From Pandoraea faecigallinarum (GTDB taxonomy: Bacteria > Pseudomonadota > Gammaproteobacteria > Burkholderiales > Burkholderiaceae), in assembly GCF_001029105.3 (NCBI RefSeq), contig NZ_CP011807.3, positions 3,038,001 through 3,102,000 on the forward strand: a stretch of 64,000 nt of DNA. Direction: 5' to 3'. Made by a program: the position numbers and the translations under genes. Under the pieces are notes generated by a model. It did no database searches. It was not told the DNA's origin and saw nothing but the letters and a program-made list of their open reading frames with translations. Of the stretch, positions 36,794 to 46,105 are shown in pieces (within the stretch, counting starts at the first letter, position 1; every line of letters begins with the position of its first letter).

Positions 36794-37245
36794 TTGGTGT
36801 TTTCCGCTTCCTCGGCCGGCCAGTCGCGAATGTAGGCCTTGAGCATGCGGTTCTCGAAGGACTGTTCTTCGACGACCGCGCGGGCCACATCGTAGAAGGA
36901 AATCACGCCCATGAGCGTGCGGCTGTCCATGACCGGCAGATAACGCGCATGCCGTTCGAGCATCATGCGGCGCACTTCGTTGACATCGGTCTCCGGGGTG
37001 CACGTGAGCGGATGGTCGTCCATGATCTTGCGAATCGTGGAGGTGCCGACCGTGCCACCGTTTCTGCTGATCGTATTGATGATTTCGCGGAAGGTCAGCA
37101 TGCCCACGAGATCGCCGTACTCCATCACGACGAGCGAGCCGATGTCATGCTCCGCCATCGTGTCGACGGCATCGGCCAGCGACGTTTCCGGGGTCACGGT
37201 GAAAAGGGTGTTGCCCTTTACTTTCAGGATGTCAGACACACGCAT
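36790..37245 (-). CDS. Tandem CBS-domain protein
   Basis: A 151-residue protein made of two CBS domains (about 8-65 and 75-135: TVTPETSLADAVDTMAEHDIG, MTFREIINTI, HPLTCTPETDVNEVRRMM, GVISFYDVARAVVEE). Paired CBS domains form a Bateman module that binds adenosine nucleotides and senses energy or ionic state. There is no attached enzyme or channel domain, so it acts in trans or on an unknown partner. I chose ATG 37245, with AGAGGAG upstream, rather than an open stretch to 37539. Its stop overlaps the GTG of the LplT/PlsC gene, so translation is probably coupled. Confidence 0.9.
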   Translation of the reverse strand: MRVSDILKVKGNTLFTVTPETSLADAVDTMAEHDIGSLVVMEYGDLVGMLTFREIINTISRNGGTVGTSTIRKIMDDHPLTCTPETDVNEVRRMMLERHARYLPVMDSRTLMGVISFYDVARAVVEEQSFENRMLKAYIRDWPAEEAENTK

Positions 37246-37666
37246 GGCACACACTCCTCTTTGTGTTGCTCGGGCAAAACGTGACGGAACGCTGCCGCCG
37301 GACGCCGCCAGACTTCGGCTTGCGAGACGGATGGCTGACGCGTACGCCCGCTGTCTCCGTGTCAAATAGCGATTGAAACCTGTTCGATGGATGCTATCGG
37401 AAAGCGTCCGAAAAGGAAAGACGAAAGACGCCCGCATGGCCGTGCGGCGTGGGTTTTCGGCCGATTCCGCATGTGCAGTGAGACAACGCCTTACCCCTGG
37501 GCTCGGACAACACCGCAATTTCCCTGATGACGCCGACAAAGCCCGCCGTGGCGCGCAAAGGTAATGCTAGGATTGCCGTATACGTAAAGTCTGCATCACG
37601 AGTCAGTCCGGTCAGCGTCCGTCCCGCGGGCGCCCTCTTCACGCCATCAGCGAGGCCCTCTCCGAC
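37246..37666. other. Divergent promoter gap between CBS gene and metY
   Basis: A 421-base gap between divergent genes. It should contain both promoters, but I found no convincing -35/-10 pair, no known SAM or SAH riboswitch pattern and no RNA gene. Nothing else was recognised. Confidence 0.45.
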
Positions 37667-38974
37667 ATGTCAGTTCCGCACTTCGACACGCTTGCCCTGC
37701 ACGCCGGGGCGGCTCCCGATCCCGCCACAGGGGCACGCGCCACGCCGATCTATCAAACCACGTCGTTCGTCTTTTCCGATGCCGATCAGGCCGCCGCCCT
37801 CTTCAATATGGAACGCGCCGGCCACGTGTATTCGCGCCTCTCCAATCCGACGAACGCGGTCTTCGAGGAGCGCATGGCCGCGCTGGAAAACGGTGCGGGA
37901 GCCATCGCGACGGCAAGCGGTCAGGCAGCACTGCATCTGGGCATCGCCACGTTGATGGGAGCCGGCTCTCACATCGTGGCGTCGAGCGCACTTTATGGCG
38001 GCTCACACAACCTGCTGCATTACACATTGCGCCGCTTCGGCATCGAGACCACCTTCGTTCGTCCCGGCGATCTGGCGGGCTGGCGCGCCGCCGTGCGCCC
38101 CGAAACGCGACTGTTCTTCGGCGAGACGCTGGACAATCCCGGACTGGATGTCCTCGACATTGCGCAGGTCGCCGACATCGCGCATGACGCGGGCGTGCCC
38201 CTGCTCGTCGACAGCACCTTCACGACCCCCTGGCTCATCCAGCCATTCGCGCACGGTGCGGATCTCGTGTATCACTCCGCGACCAAATTCCTTGGAGGAC
38301 ATGGCACGACGATTGGCGGCGTGCTGATCGACGGCGGCACGTTCGACTTCGAGAAAAGCGGCAAATTTCCCGAATTGACCGAGCCTTACGACGGCTTTCA
38401 CGGCATGGTTTTCGCCGAGGAGAATTCCGTCGCCCCCTTCCTGCTGCGCGCCCGCCGCGAGGGGCTGCGCGACTTTGGTGCGTGCTTGCATCCGCAAGCG
38501 GCGTGGCAACTGCTGCAAGGCATCGAGACCTTACCGCTTCGTATGGCCCGGCACGTGGAAAACGCGCGCCGGGTAGTGGAATTCCTGGCAGGTCACGAGG
38601 CAGTGGCGAGCGTTGCCTATCCCGAGTTGCCGTCGCATCCCGACTACGCGCTCGCGAAGCGGTTGCTGCCGCGAGGGGCCGGCGCCGTTTTCAGCTTCAA
38701 TCTGAAAGGCGACCGCGAAGCGGGACGTCGATTCATCGAAGCGTTGCAGTTGTTCTCGCATCTGGCTAACGTGGGCGACGCGCGCTCGCTAGTGATTCAC
38801 CCCGCCTCCACGACCCACTTCCGCATGGACGCTGCCGCCCTCGCCGCGGCGGGCATCGGCGAGGGCACAGTGCGCCTGTCGATCGGACTCGAAGATCCGG
38901 ACGATCTCATTCAGGACCTCAAGCGCGGGCTGAAAGCGGCGGTCAAATCGTCTTCGAAGGGGCAAGGCCGATGA
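37667..38974 (+). CDS. metY: O-acetylhomoserine sulfhydrylase (aminocarboxypropyltransferase)
   Basis: A 435-residue PLP enzyme of the Cys/Met metabolism family. FDTLALHAGAAPDP and TPIYQTTSFVFSDADQAAAL open it. The YSRLSNPTNAVFEERMAALE block, the LVDSTFTTPWLIQPFAHGAD block and the PLP lysine in HSATKFLGGHG (Lys207) follow. The length and the insert around KFPELTEPYDGFHGMVF are typical of MetY rather than MetB. It makes homocysteine from O-acetylhomoserine and sulfide. Its stop overlaps the next gene start as ATGA, so the two are translationally coupled. Confidence 0.93.
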   Translation: MSVPHFDTLALHAGAAPDPATGARATPIYQTTSFVFSDADQAAALFNMERAGHVYSRLSNPTNAVFEERMAALENGAGAIATASGQAALHLGIATLMGAGSHIVASSALYGGSHNLLHYTLRRFGIETTFVRPGDLAGWRAAVRPETRLFFGETLDNPGLDVLDIAQVADIAHDAGVPLLVDSTFTTPWLIQPFAHGADLVYHSATKFLGGHGTTIGGVLIDGGTFDFEKSGKFPELTEPYDGFHGMVFAEENSVAPFLLRARREGLRDFGACLHPQAAWQLLQGIETLPLRMARHVENARRVVEFLAGHEAVASVAYPELPSHPDYALAKRLLPRGAGAVFSFNLKGDREAGRRFIEALQLFSHLANVGDARSLVIHPASTTHFRMDAAALAAAGIGEGTVRLSIGLEDPDDLIQDLKRGLKAAVKSSSKGQGR

Positions 38975-39786
38975 ACTTCGACATTGCGGGCAACAACGTG
39001 TACGCCTACACCGCGGGCAAGGCGATTCATCCGGCACAACCCACGGTCGTCTTCCTGCACGGCGCGCAGCACGATCACAGTGTCTGGGGCCTGCAAAGCC
39101 GCTATCTCGCGCACCACGGCATGAACGTGCTGGCGCTCGATCTGCCGGGCCACCACCGCAGCACCGGCGCACCGCTGAAAACGATTGCCGGGATGGCGGA
39201 TCTCGCGGTGGAAGTATTGAACGCCGCCGGCATCGAAAGCGCCACATGGGTCGGTCACAGCATGGGCTCCTTGATTGCACTGGACGCGGCGACGCGCCAT
39301 GCCGAACGCGTCTCGCGCATCGCATTAGTCGGCACGGCTTACCCGATGAAGGTCTCGGAGACGTTGCTCGAAGCGGCCGCCGAACGCGAGTCCGACGCCA
39401 TCTCGCTGGTCAATGCATGGTCGCACAGTACGCTCGCCGCAAAACCTTCCGCGCCGGGCCCCGGATTCTGGACGTGGGGCGGCAATCAACGACTGATGGA
39501 GCGTATCGCGCAGCGCAATCCCGCGAAAGTATTTCTCACCGATTTCGACGCCTGCAATTCGTACGACCGGGGCGCGAACGTGGCCGCCGGCATCACATGC
39601 CCGGTACTCGCCGTGCTCGGAAAGCGCGATCAGATGACGCCGCCGCGCGCCGCACAGGCGCTGCTCGACGCGTTGCGCGCAGCGGGCGTACCGGTCACGG
39701 TCGAGACCGTCGACGCCGGCCACGCGATCATGACGGAACAGCCCGATGCACTGCTCGATGCTTTGAAGCGATTCGTGCGAGACTGA
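38971..39786 (+). CDS. Alpha/beta hydrolase
   Basis: A 271-residue alpha/beta hydrolase. VVFLHGAQHDHSVW forms the oxyanion region, the nucleophile elbow is GHSMGS near residue 93, the acid is likely in VLGKRDQMTPPRAAQ, and the catalytic His in VDAGHAIMTEQPDAL. There is no signal peptide. It is coupled to metY by an ATGA overlap, an arrangement that hints at a role near methionine or sulfur metabolism. The substrate cannot be inferred from sequence. Confidence 0.9.
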   Translation: MNFDIAGNNVYAYTAGKAIHPAQPTVVFLHGAQHDHSVWGLQSRYLAHHGMNVLALDLPGHHRSTGAPLKTIAGMADLAVEVLNAAGIESATWVGHSMGSLIALDAATRHAERVSRIALVGTAYPMKVSETLLEAAAERESDAISLVNAWSHSTLAAKPSAPGPGFWTWGGNQRLMERIAQRNPAKVFLTDFDACNSYDRGANVAAGITCPVLAVLGKRDQMTPPRAAQALLDALRAAGVPVTVETVDAGHAIMTEQPDALLDALKRFVRD

Positions 39787-39964
39787 AAGCATCATCGCGA
39801 GAAATCGTAGCGGTTCGTCGTGGATCGTCGCAGCAGGCACCGAGGGCCATGAACAGTGACGAAATGAAGGTCCATGAAAGGGATGAAAGCCCGCGAATGG
39901 TCGCAAAATGCAGCGCATCGGCGCGACCCTGTGCGAACCGGCGTTCGAGACAAGGAGGCTTGCC

Positions 39965-40297
39965 ATGAGTGACGAACACGATCCGGGCGCGGCATCGCGG
40001 ACCTTCGAGCGGTTCGCGGATTTTTATCCGTTCTATCTCGGCGAACATCGAAACCCCACCTGCCGACGGCTGCATTTTGTCGGCTCGTGGGGCGTTATCG
40101 CCTTTTTGGTAACGTTCGCCGTGACGGGCAACGCGTGGTGGCTACTGGCGGCTGTCTTCTGCGGTTATGCGTTCGCGTGGATTGGCCATTTCTTCTTCGA
40201 GAAGAACCGGCCCGCCACGTTTCGTCATCCGCTTTACAGCCTGATGGGGGACTGGGTGATGTTTCGCGATATCTGCGTGGGCCGCATCAAGCTCTAG
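39965..40297 (+). CDS. DUF962/Mpo1-like membrane protein
   Basis: A 110-residue protein of the DUF962 family. It keeps the family histidines: His28 in GEHRNP, His37 in LHFVGS, His75 in WIGHFFFEKN and His88 in RHPLYSLMGDW. Hydrophobic helices lie at about 42-75. Yeast Mpo1, of the same family, is an Fe(II)-dependent dioxygenase acting in alpha-oxidation of 2-hydroxy fatty acids. A similar activity is possible here but unproven. AAGGAGG precedes ATG 39965. Its stop codon shares the palindrome CTAG with the stop of the convergent YihY gene. Confidence 0.88.
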   Translation: MSDEHDPGAASRTFERFADFYPFYLGEHRNPTCRRLHFVGSWGVIAFLVTFAVTGNAWWLLAAVFCGYAFAWIGHFFFEKNRPATFRHPLYSLMGDWVMFRDICVGRIKL

Positions 40298-41613
40298 CGT
40301 GCCGAGGGCGAGGGCCGCTCCCCTCCACCGGTATCGGCGGCGTTCGCATCGTTCGGATCAGCGTCGGCGTCGCCCATCGATACGTCGCGCGGCAATGCGT
40401 CGGCCAGCGGCACGTCCCATTTCCCCTCGCGCAGAATGTCGGCGACATGGGCGCCGTCCAGCGCGTGACGCTCCATTTGACGTGCCAGTTCGTCGACGTT
40501 GAGTGCGAGTTGCGCGACGAGCGGCGAGAGCGTCGTCGTACGCGGGTTGGCCAACAACAGCCAGCGCTCGGCCGGGGGCTGCATCGTGAGCCGGCCGACC
40601 CACCCCATGCGCTCAAGCCGGCCCAGCAGTTCGCCAACGTGTTCGAGACTCGTACGCATCAGGCGGGCCAGTTGCTGCGCCGTGTAGCCGCCACCGCCCG
40701 CTTCACGATCCTGATTGAGCAGGTGAATGAGCGTGAGGCCGTCGAGCAGGTCGCTGCCGGGAAAGCGCGGATACTGGAAATGACCGAGCCGCAACGCGGG
40801 CAATACCGAGGTGATCGTCGCCCCAAGCAACGCCACCAACCATGACAGATAGATCCACAACAGAAAGATCGGCACCGCTGCGAATGCGCCGTAGACGGCG
40901 GTGTACGTTGGGAACTGGCGGATGTAGAGACCGAAACCGCGCTTGGTCAGATCGAACGCCAGCGCCGCCACCACGCCGCCGGCGAGGGCATCGCGCCAAT
41001 CCACCTTGCAGTTCGGCATGTAGACGTACATCAACATGAACGCCACGCTCGTCAGGGCCAGCGGAATCAGACTGAGCAGCGACGCCACGGCAGGCGGCAG
41101 CGTACTCACGAGCGACATCGACTGCGTGAAGACGTACGAACTGATCGACAGACTCACGCCGAAGAGCAGCGGCCCGAGCGTAAGCAGACTCCAGTAAATG
41201 AGCAGACGTTGCGCCAGCGGTCTCGGACGCGGCACGCGCCAGATCACGTTGAACGCAGATTCGATCGTCATCAGCGTCAGCACCGAGGTCACGAGCAAGC
41301 CGATCAGACCGAATGCCGTCAGGCTCGTCGCTTTCGACGCGAACTGATTCAGGTAATTGAAGATCTGCGCGTTGACGCTCTCGGGCATCAGATGTTCGAG
41401 CAGGAAGCCCTGCAAGGCGTCGCGAAACGAATTGAAGATCGGGAAGGCCGTGAACAGCGCAAACGTCACGGCAAACAGCGGCACGATCGACAGGATCGAA
41501 GTGAACGTCAGACTGCCCGCCACTTGAGGAATCCGGTCGTCCTGCGCCCGCGCAAGCGCGTACCTCAGCAGTTGGCGAACGTTGTTCCAGTTGATGCGGG
41601 ACAATTTGAGCAA
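40294..41613 (-). CDS. YihY/RbN-family inner membrane protein
   Basis: A 439-residue protein of the YihY (formerly RNase BN) family, now considered integral membrane proteins of unknown function. VAGSLTFTSILSIVPLFAVT, AFNVIWRVPRPRPLAQRLL, and AVYGAFAAVPIFLLWIYLSW are typical. Six helices occupy about residues 1-290. The C-terminal part (about 300-410) looks like a winged-helix domain and ends in a polar Asp/Ala tail. The frame is open to 41712, but GAGGAG at 41626-41621 fits a TTG start at 41613. The choice of start is uncertain. Confidence 0.88.
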   Translation of the reverse strand: MLKLSRINWNNVRQLLRYALARAQDDRIPQVAGSLTFTSILSIVPLFAVTFALFTAFPIFNSFRDALQGFLLEHLMPESVNAQIFNYLNQFASKATSLTAFGLIGLLVTSVLTLMTIESAFNVIWRVPRPRPLAQRLLIYWSLLTLGPLLFGVSLSISSYVFTQSMSLVSTLPPAVASLLSLIPLALTSVAFMLMYVYMPNCKVDWRDALAGGVVAALAFDLTKRGFGLYIRQFPTYTAVYGAFAAVPIFLLWIYLSWLVALLGATITSVLPALRLGHFQYPRFPGSDLLDGLTLIHLLNQDREAGGGGYTAQQLARLMRTSLEHVGELLGRLERMGWVGRLTMQPPAERWLLLANPRTTTLSPLVAQLALNVDELARQMERHALDGAHVADILREGKWDVPLADALPRDVSMGDADADPNDANAADTGGGERPSPSAR

Positions 41614-42612
<999 letters not shown>

Positions 42613-42728
42613 GCGTTCACGGCGCATCGACGTCGGTATCGACGCGCACGCGCGGCACTGGCCTCGTCGGTTGCATCGGCGGCACCGGCCTTGTCGCCGG
42701 ATGCCGGGCCGGATCCCGGCGCGCTAAA

Positions 42729-42774
42729 GTACTGAGACTGAGGTACTGAGGTACTGAGGTACTGAGGTACTGAA
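42729..42774. repeat. Octamer tandem repeat (GTACTGAG)n
   Basis: About five units of GTACTGAG and one 6-bp partial unit (ACTGAG at 42737-42742) in the 247-base gap between wrbA and the DUF2069 gene. The array starts 86 bases before the preferred start codon of that gene. Short repeats of this type can change copy number. Confidence 0.9.
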
Positions 42775-42859
42775 GCCGCCAATCGTCGATGCCCGCAAAC
42801 CCATGCATGTCAGGCGCACCACGCGTGCCATGCAGCCACCCCGGCCCACGAGATCCGCC

Positions 42860-43300
42860 ATGACCGTCATCTTGCCCGAACCGTCGCATGACACACTGCG
42901 TGAGAACGCAAGCCCAGCCCCCATCGATTCGGCCAACGCGCGCATTCTGCGCCGGGTGAGCGTTGCGAGTCTGCTCGCGCTCATCGCCCTGTCGCTCGCG
43001 TGGGAGTTATGGCTTGCCCCCTTGCGCCCCGGTGGTTCGTGGCTGGTGCTCAAGGCGCTGCTTCTGCTTTTGCCGTTGCGCGGCGTGCTGCGCGGCAACC
43101 TCTACACGCTCCAGTGGTCGAGCATGTTCATCCTGCTGTTCCTCGCCGAAGGTGTGGTGCGCGGCATGACCGACGCGGGGGCATCGGCCTCGCTCGCGTG
43201 GATCGAAACAGCGCTCGCGCTCGTCTTCTTCTTTGCAACGATCTTCTACCTGCGCCCCTTCAAGCGCGCCGCGAAAGCCCGCGCTGCGGCTGCGCGATAG
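42860..43300 (+). CDS. DUF2069 membrane protein
   Basis: A 146-residue inner-membrane protein of the DUF2069 family, function unknown. Four hydrophobic helices are visible (about 33-52, 60-76, 84-99, 110-130), with LLPLRGVLRGNLYTLQWSSM as the conserved segment. The C-terminal tail is basic and Ala-rich. The frame is open to 42803; I prefer ATG 42860, as it leaves a short N-terminal tail. It is probably co-transcribed with wrbA and the FAD-linked dehydrogenase gene, 66 bases downstream. Confidence 0.8.
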   Translation: MTVILPEPSHDTLRENASPAPIDSANARILRRVSVASLLALIALSLAWELWLAPLRPGGSWLVLKALLLLLPLRGVLRGNLYTLQWSSMFILLFLAEGVVRGMTDAGASASLAWIETALALVFFFATIFYLRPFKRAAKARAAAAR

Positions 43301-43366
43301 CCGTCACCATTTGCGTCGATGCCGGGTGCTGCGCCCCCCCCACCGCCCGGCGATGCCTGCCCTGTC

Positions 43367-44788
43367 ATGAACGACTCCGAATTTCTCACCGCCTGTCGTG
43401 ACCTGCTGGGACGCGATCACGTTCTGCAAGATGGCGTCGACACGCGCAGCTACCTCACCGACCAGCGCAAACGCTATGTGGGCAACGCGCTGGCCGTGAT
43501 GCGCCCCGCCGACGCCTCCCAAGTGGCCGCGCTCGTGCGGCTATGCATCGCGCATGGCGTGCCGATGGTTCCCCAAGGCGGCAATACCGGCCTGGCCGGG
43601 GGCGCAACGCCCGATGGGAGTGGCCGTCAGGTCGTCGTCAGCTTGCGGCGCCTCGATCGCATCCGGCACGTGGATGCCGATAACATGACGCTCACCGCCG
43701 AAGCCGGCTGCCTGCTCGCCAACGTACAGGCCGCGGCGGCCGCGCACGAGCGGCTGTTTCCCTTGAGCCTTGCCGCGGAGGGTAGTTGCACGATCGGCGG
43801 CAATCTTGCGACGAACGCAGGGGGTACCGCGGTGCTGCGCTACGGCAACGCCCGCGAACTGTGTCTGGGACTCGAAGTCGTCACCCCGCAAGGTGAGTTG
43901 TGGGACGGTCTGCGCGGCTTGCGCAAGGACAACACCGGCTATGACCTGCGCGATCTGTTCATCGGGGCGGAAGGCACGTTGGGAGTGATTACCGCTGCGA
44001 CCCTCAAACTCTTTGCGCAACCGGCCGCACGCATGACAGCGCTCGCCGGGCTCGACAGCCCCGCACACGCCCTGGCGCTGCTCAATCTCGCACAACGCAT
44101 GGCGGGACCGCTGCTCACCGGCTTCGAGTTGATGTCCGACTTCTGCCTGAAACTCGTCGCGCAGGTGTTCGAGCAGCAACGCTATCCATTTGCGCAGACG
44201 TACGCACAGTCCGTTCTGCTCGAACTGTCCGACAACGAGAGCGAGGCCCATGCGCGCGATCTGCTGGAGCGCCTGCTGCACGCGGCCATCGACGATGGCA
44301 TCGTGCGCGACGCCATCGTCGCGAACCGTCTCGCGCAGTCTAACGCGCTGTGGCATCTACGCGAGAGCATCCCGCTAGCGCAGTCGGCCACGGGGCTCAA
44401 CATCAAGCACGATATCGCGGTGCCGGTCTCGCAGGTGCCCGCCTTCATTGCCGCGACCGACCCCATCGTGCAACGCCTCGCCCCGGGCGCGCGCATGGTG
44501 ACGTTTGGCCACCTGGGCGACGGCAATCTGCACTACAACGTGATGGCCCCCGAGGGTGTCGACCCCGCCGCCTTCCTCAAGCAATACCAGACGCCGGTCA
44601 CCGCCGCAGTCCACGACAGTGTCCATGCGCATGGCGGCACGATCAGTGCGGAACACGGACTCGGGCAGTTCAAGCGCGAGGCCGCAGCCCACTACAAGTC
44701 ACCAGTGGAAATTGCCTTGATGCGCGCCCTGAAAACCGCGCTCGATCCGCGCGGACTCATGAACCCGGGCAAGGTGCTGCCGGACTGA
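43367..44788 (+). CDS. FAD-linked 2-hydroxyacid dehydrogenase (GlcD/D-2HGDH type)
   Basis: A 473-residue PCMH-type flavoprotein. The FAD-binding_4 domain has PMVPQGGNTGLAGGATPDGS and GSCTIGGNLATNAGG and GAEGTLGVITAATLKL. The FAD-oxidase C-terminal domain carries the metal or substrate histidines in FGHLGDGNLHYN and the end SAEHGLGQFKREA. Relatives oxidise D-lactate, glycolate or D-2-hydroxyglutarate, and pass electrons to ETF or quinone. The sequence pattern best fits the D-2-hydroxyglutarate/D-lactate group, but the substrate is not certain. I chose ATG 43367. Confidence 0.92.
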   Translation: MNDSEFLTACRDLLGRDHVLQDGVDTRSYLTDQRKRYVGNALAVMRPADASQVAALVRLCIAHGVPMVPQGGNTGLAGGATPDGSGRQVVVSLRRLDRIRHVDADNMTLTAEAGCLLANVQAAAAAHERLFPLSLAAEGSCTIGGNLATNAGGTAVLRYGNARELCLGLEVVTPQGELWDGLRGLRKDNTGYDLRDLFIGAEGTLGVITAATLKLFAQPAARMTALAGLDSPAHALALLNLAQRMAGPLLTGFELMSDFCLKLVAQVFEQQRYPFAQTYAQSVLLELSDNESEAHARDLLERLLHAAIDDGIVRDAIVANRLAQSNALWHLRESIPLAQSATGLNIKHDIAVPVSQVPAFIAATDPIVQRLAPGARMVTFGHLGDGNLHYNVMAPEGVDPAAFLKQYQTPVTAAVHDSVHAHGGTISAEHGLGQFKREAAAHYKSPVEIALMRALKTALDPRGLMNPGKVLPD

Positions 44789-44890
44789 TTCACACGAGCG
44801 TTACGGGGGCGGCGTGGCACGGCGCACTGGGGCGGATGTCGGCGCCGATACCGGTGCCGGCGCACAGACGCCTCACACCGGAAAATCACC

Positions 44891-44916
44891 AAAATCCGAC
44901 GAATTATCGTCGTTTT
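44891..44916 (+). terminator. Weak intrinsic terminator after FAD dehydrogenase
   Basis: CGACGA (44897-44902) pairs with TCGTCG (44907-44912) across ATTA, and TTTT follows. The stem is only 6 bp. Confidence 0.55.
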
Positions 44917-44949
44917 CGCGACAAAAACCCGCAAAATCCCGCGACTTCC

Positions 44950-44978
44950 TTTACAGATACGGGCCGGACCCCTAGAAT
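44950..44978 (+). promoter_or_regulatory. Strong sigma-70-type promoter
   Basis: TTTACA (44950-44955), a 17-base spacer, then TAGAAT (44973-44978). This is close to consensus in both boxes with ideal spacing. The predicted start is near 44985, about 550 bases before the next gene on this strand. Confidence 0.8.
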
Positions 44979-44984
44979 GACTGC

Positions 44985-45258
44985 TTTCCAACCACGACGG
45001 AGTTTTCCGTGGGCAGTTGCTCTAGAAGCACGCAAGCGTCGGCAATGACCGGCGAAGCGTTGGCCCGGTAACCCGCAGTCGTCCCAGACTGCCGCTGCCG
45101 GTTCCAATGCCGCAGCGGTAGTGCATCGATCGCACCGAGTTTCGACAACGTGAATGTCACGACCTCAGCGTCGTGGCGCCGACATCATGAATGTCGTGAG
45201 CGTTATAAGGGACCTTCGGCTGCGATTCCGGATTCAGGGATTCTGAATTCGTTTTTTT
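44985..45258 (+). ncRNA. Candidate structured leader or small RNA
   Basis: From the predicted start to an intrinsic terminator is about 270 bases. Visible hairpins are CGTCGG with CCGGCG, GCAGTC with GACTGC (45075-45092), CCGCTGC with GCAGCGG (45092-45118), CGTGA with TCACG, and CGACAT with ATGTCG. Two of them share the loop sequence TGAATGTC. The region does not match tmRNA, 6S RNA, RNase P RNA, yybP-ykoY or the M-box as far as I can judge. It could be a regulatory leader for the gene at 45535 or a free-standing RNA. Confidence 0.4.
45231..45258 (+). terminator. Internal intrinsic terminator in the leader
   Basis: ATTCAG (45232-45237) pairs with CTGAAT (45243-45248), a G-T pair extends the stem, and after TCG comes a run of seven T (45252-45258). 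The stem is AT-rich and of moderate strength. It lies 277 bases before the MgtC-like gene. Confidence 0.6.
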
Positions 45259-45534
45259 CCGCACTTACCTCGCAGTTCAGCGTTTGTTCGAGGGATGGGT
45301 TCGTCCGTCCGGAACATGGCACGCTCGAAGCACCGCGACACGCGCGACATGGCATCGTCGGGCGAGAGCGGCAGCGAAAAGCCTGCCGACGCTTGCGTCG
45401 AATTCACGCATTACGCGCCGTCTCGCGTGTTCGTTTGCGCTCACAGGGTGCATCGACGTTCACGCGAAGTGCAAGGCCATGCGTCGCCAAGCCCCGGCAT
45501 CCGCCGTCCCAGGCCCTTGATTCAGGAGGACACC

Positions 45535-45927
45535 ATGACGCTGCAAATGCTTATCCCTTCGCTGTTCGACCGCGCTCGCGCCCGTCTTGCACCGAACGCC
45601 GCAGCCCCGAACCTCGCTACGCCGCAAACGGCCGGCTCGCAGGCAACCCAATCGTCGCCTCAGTACCGGCTGGTCGTGCTGACGCTGGCCTCAAAAGCCA
45701 ACGTGATCGACGCGACGGTCCGCAACGCGCTTCGTACGCAGCGGATCTCGCCAGAGATGGCGACCCGCACCGGCCGATCAGGCGGTTACCTGCTCGAACT
45801 CGACTACGTGGTCCGATGCGAGCGCAGCCGCCGCGCGGCGCTCGTCCATCTCGTCTCGACACTCGGGGACACCGCCGGCGTACGCGCCATTCGCTGGGAA
45901 ACGGCGCCGAACCTCGCAGCGCGATAA
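45535..45927 (+). CDS. Free-standing MgtC C-terminal (ACT-like) domain protein
   Basis: A 130-residue protein. The first 45 residues are variable and Ala/Pro-rich. The rest (YRLVVLTLASKANVIDATVR, LELDYVVRCERSRRAALVHL, STLGDTAGVRAIRWETAP) resembles the ACT-like C-terminal domain of MgtC/SapB proteins, including the closing VRAIRWE. No MgtC membrane domain is present. In MgtC this domain is cytoplasmic and its ligand is unclear. CAGGAGGA precedes ATG 45535. The coding frame is open to 45295, but only this start has a good ribosome-binding site. The family call is by pattern only. Confidence 0.65.
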   Translation: MTLQMLIPSLFDRARARLAPNAAAPNLATPQTAGSQATQSSPQYRLVVLTLASKANVIDATVRNALRTQRISPEMATRTGRSGGYLLELDYVVRCERSRRAALVHLVSTLGDTAGVRAIRWETAPNLAAR

Positions 45928-46043
45928 CCGAACTCCACCCGCGGCAGCCCGACTCGACGCCCCGCACCTTCGACCCGAGGGACACCGATACCCCCATGTC
46001 GGCGTCCCTCGGCCCGATTGCCTTGGATCGCGATCACACCCAA

Positions 46044-46065
46044 ACCTGTACGTTCACGTTCAGGT
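46044..46065 (+). promoter_or_regulatory. Palindromic MerR-type operator
   Basis: ACCTGTACG-TTCA-CGTTCAGGT, a 22-base inverted repeat with one mismatch per arm pair. It ends 40 bases before the MerR start codon at 46106. The size, symmetry and place fit an autoregulatory MerR-family site. Confidence 0.7.
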
Positions 46066-46105
46066 TGTGTTATCCTCCGCTCATCATTCGATCGGAGGCA
46101 CGTCG

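Noticed and set aside
42729..42774. Octamer array as a CRISPR
   Set aside because: Units are 8 bp with no spacers and no cas genes are nearby.
44985..45258. The leader as tmRNA, 6S RNA, RNase P RNA, M-box or yybP-ykoY
   Set aside because: None of their conserved cores (tag frame, central bubble, GGGGAGTAG-type element) is visible.
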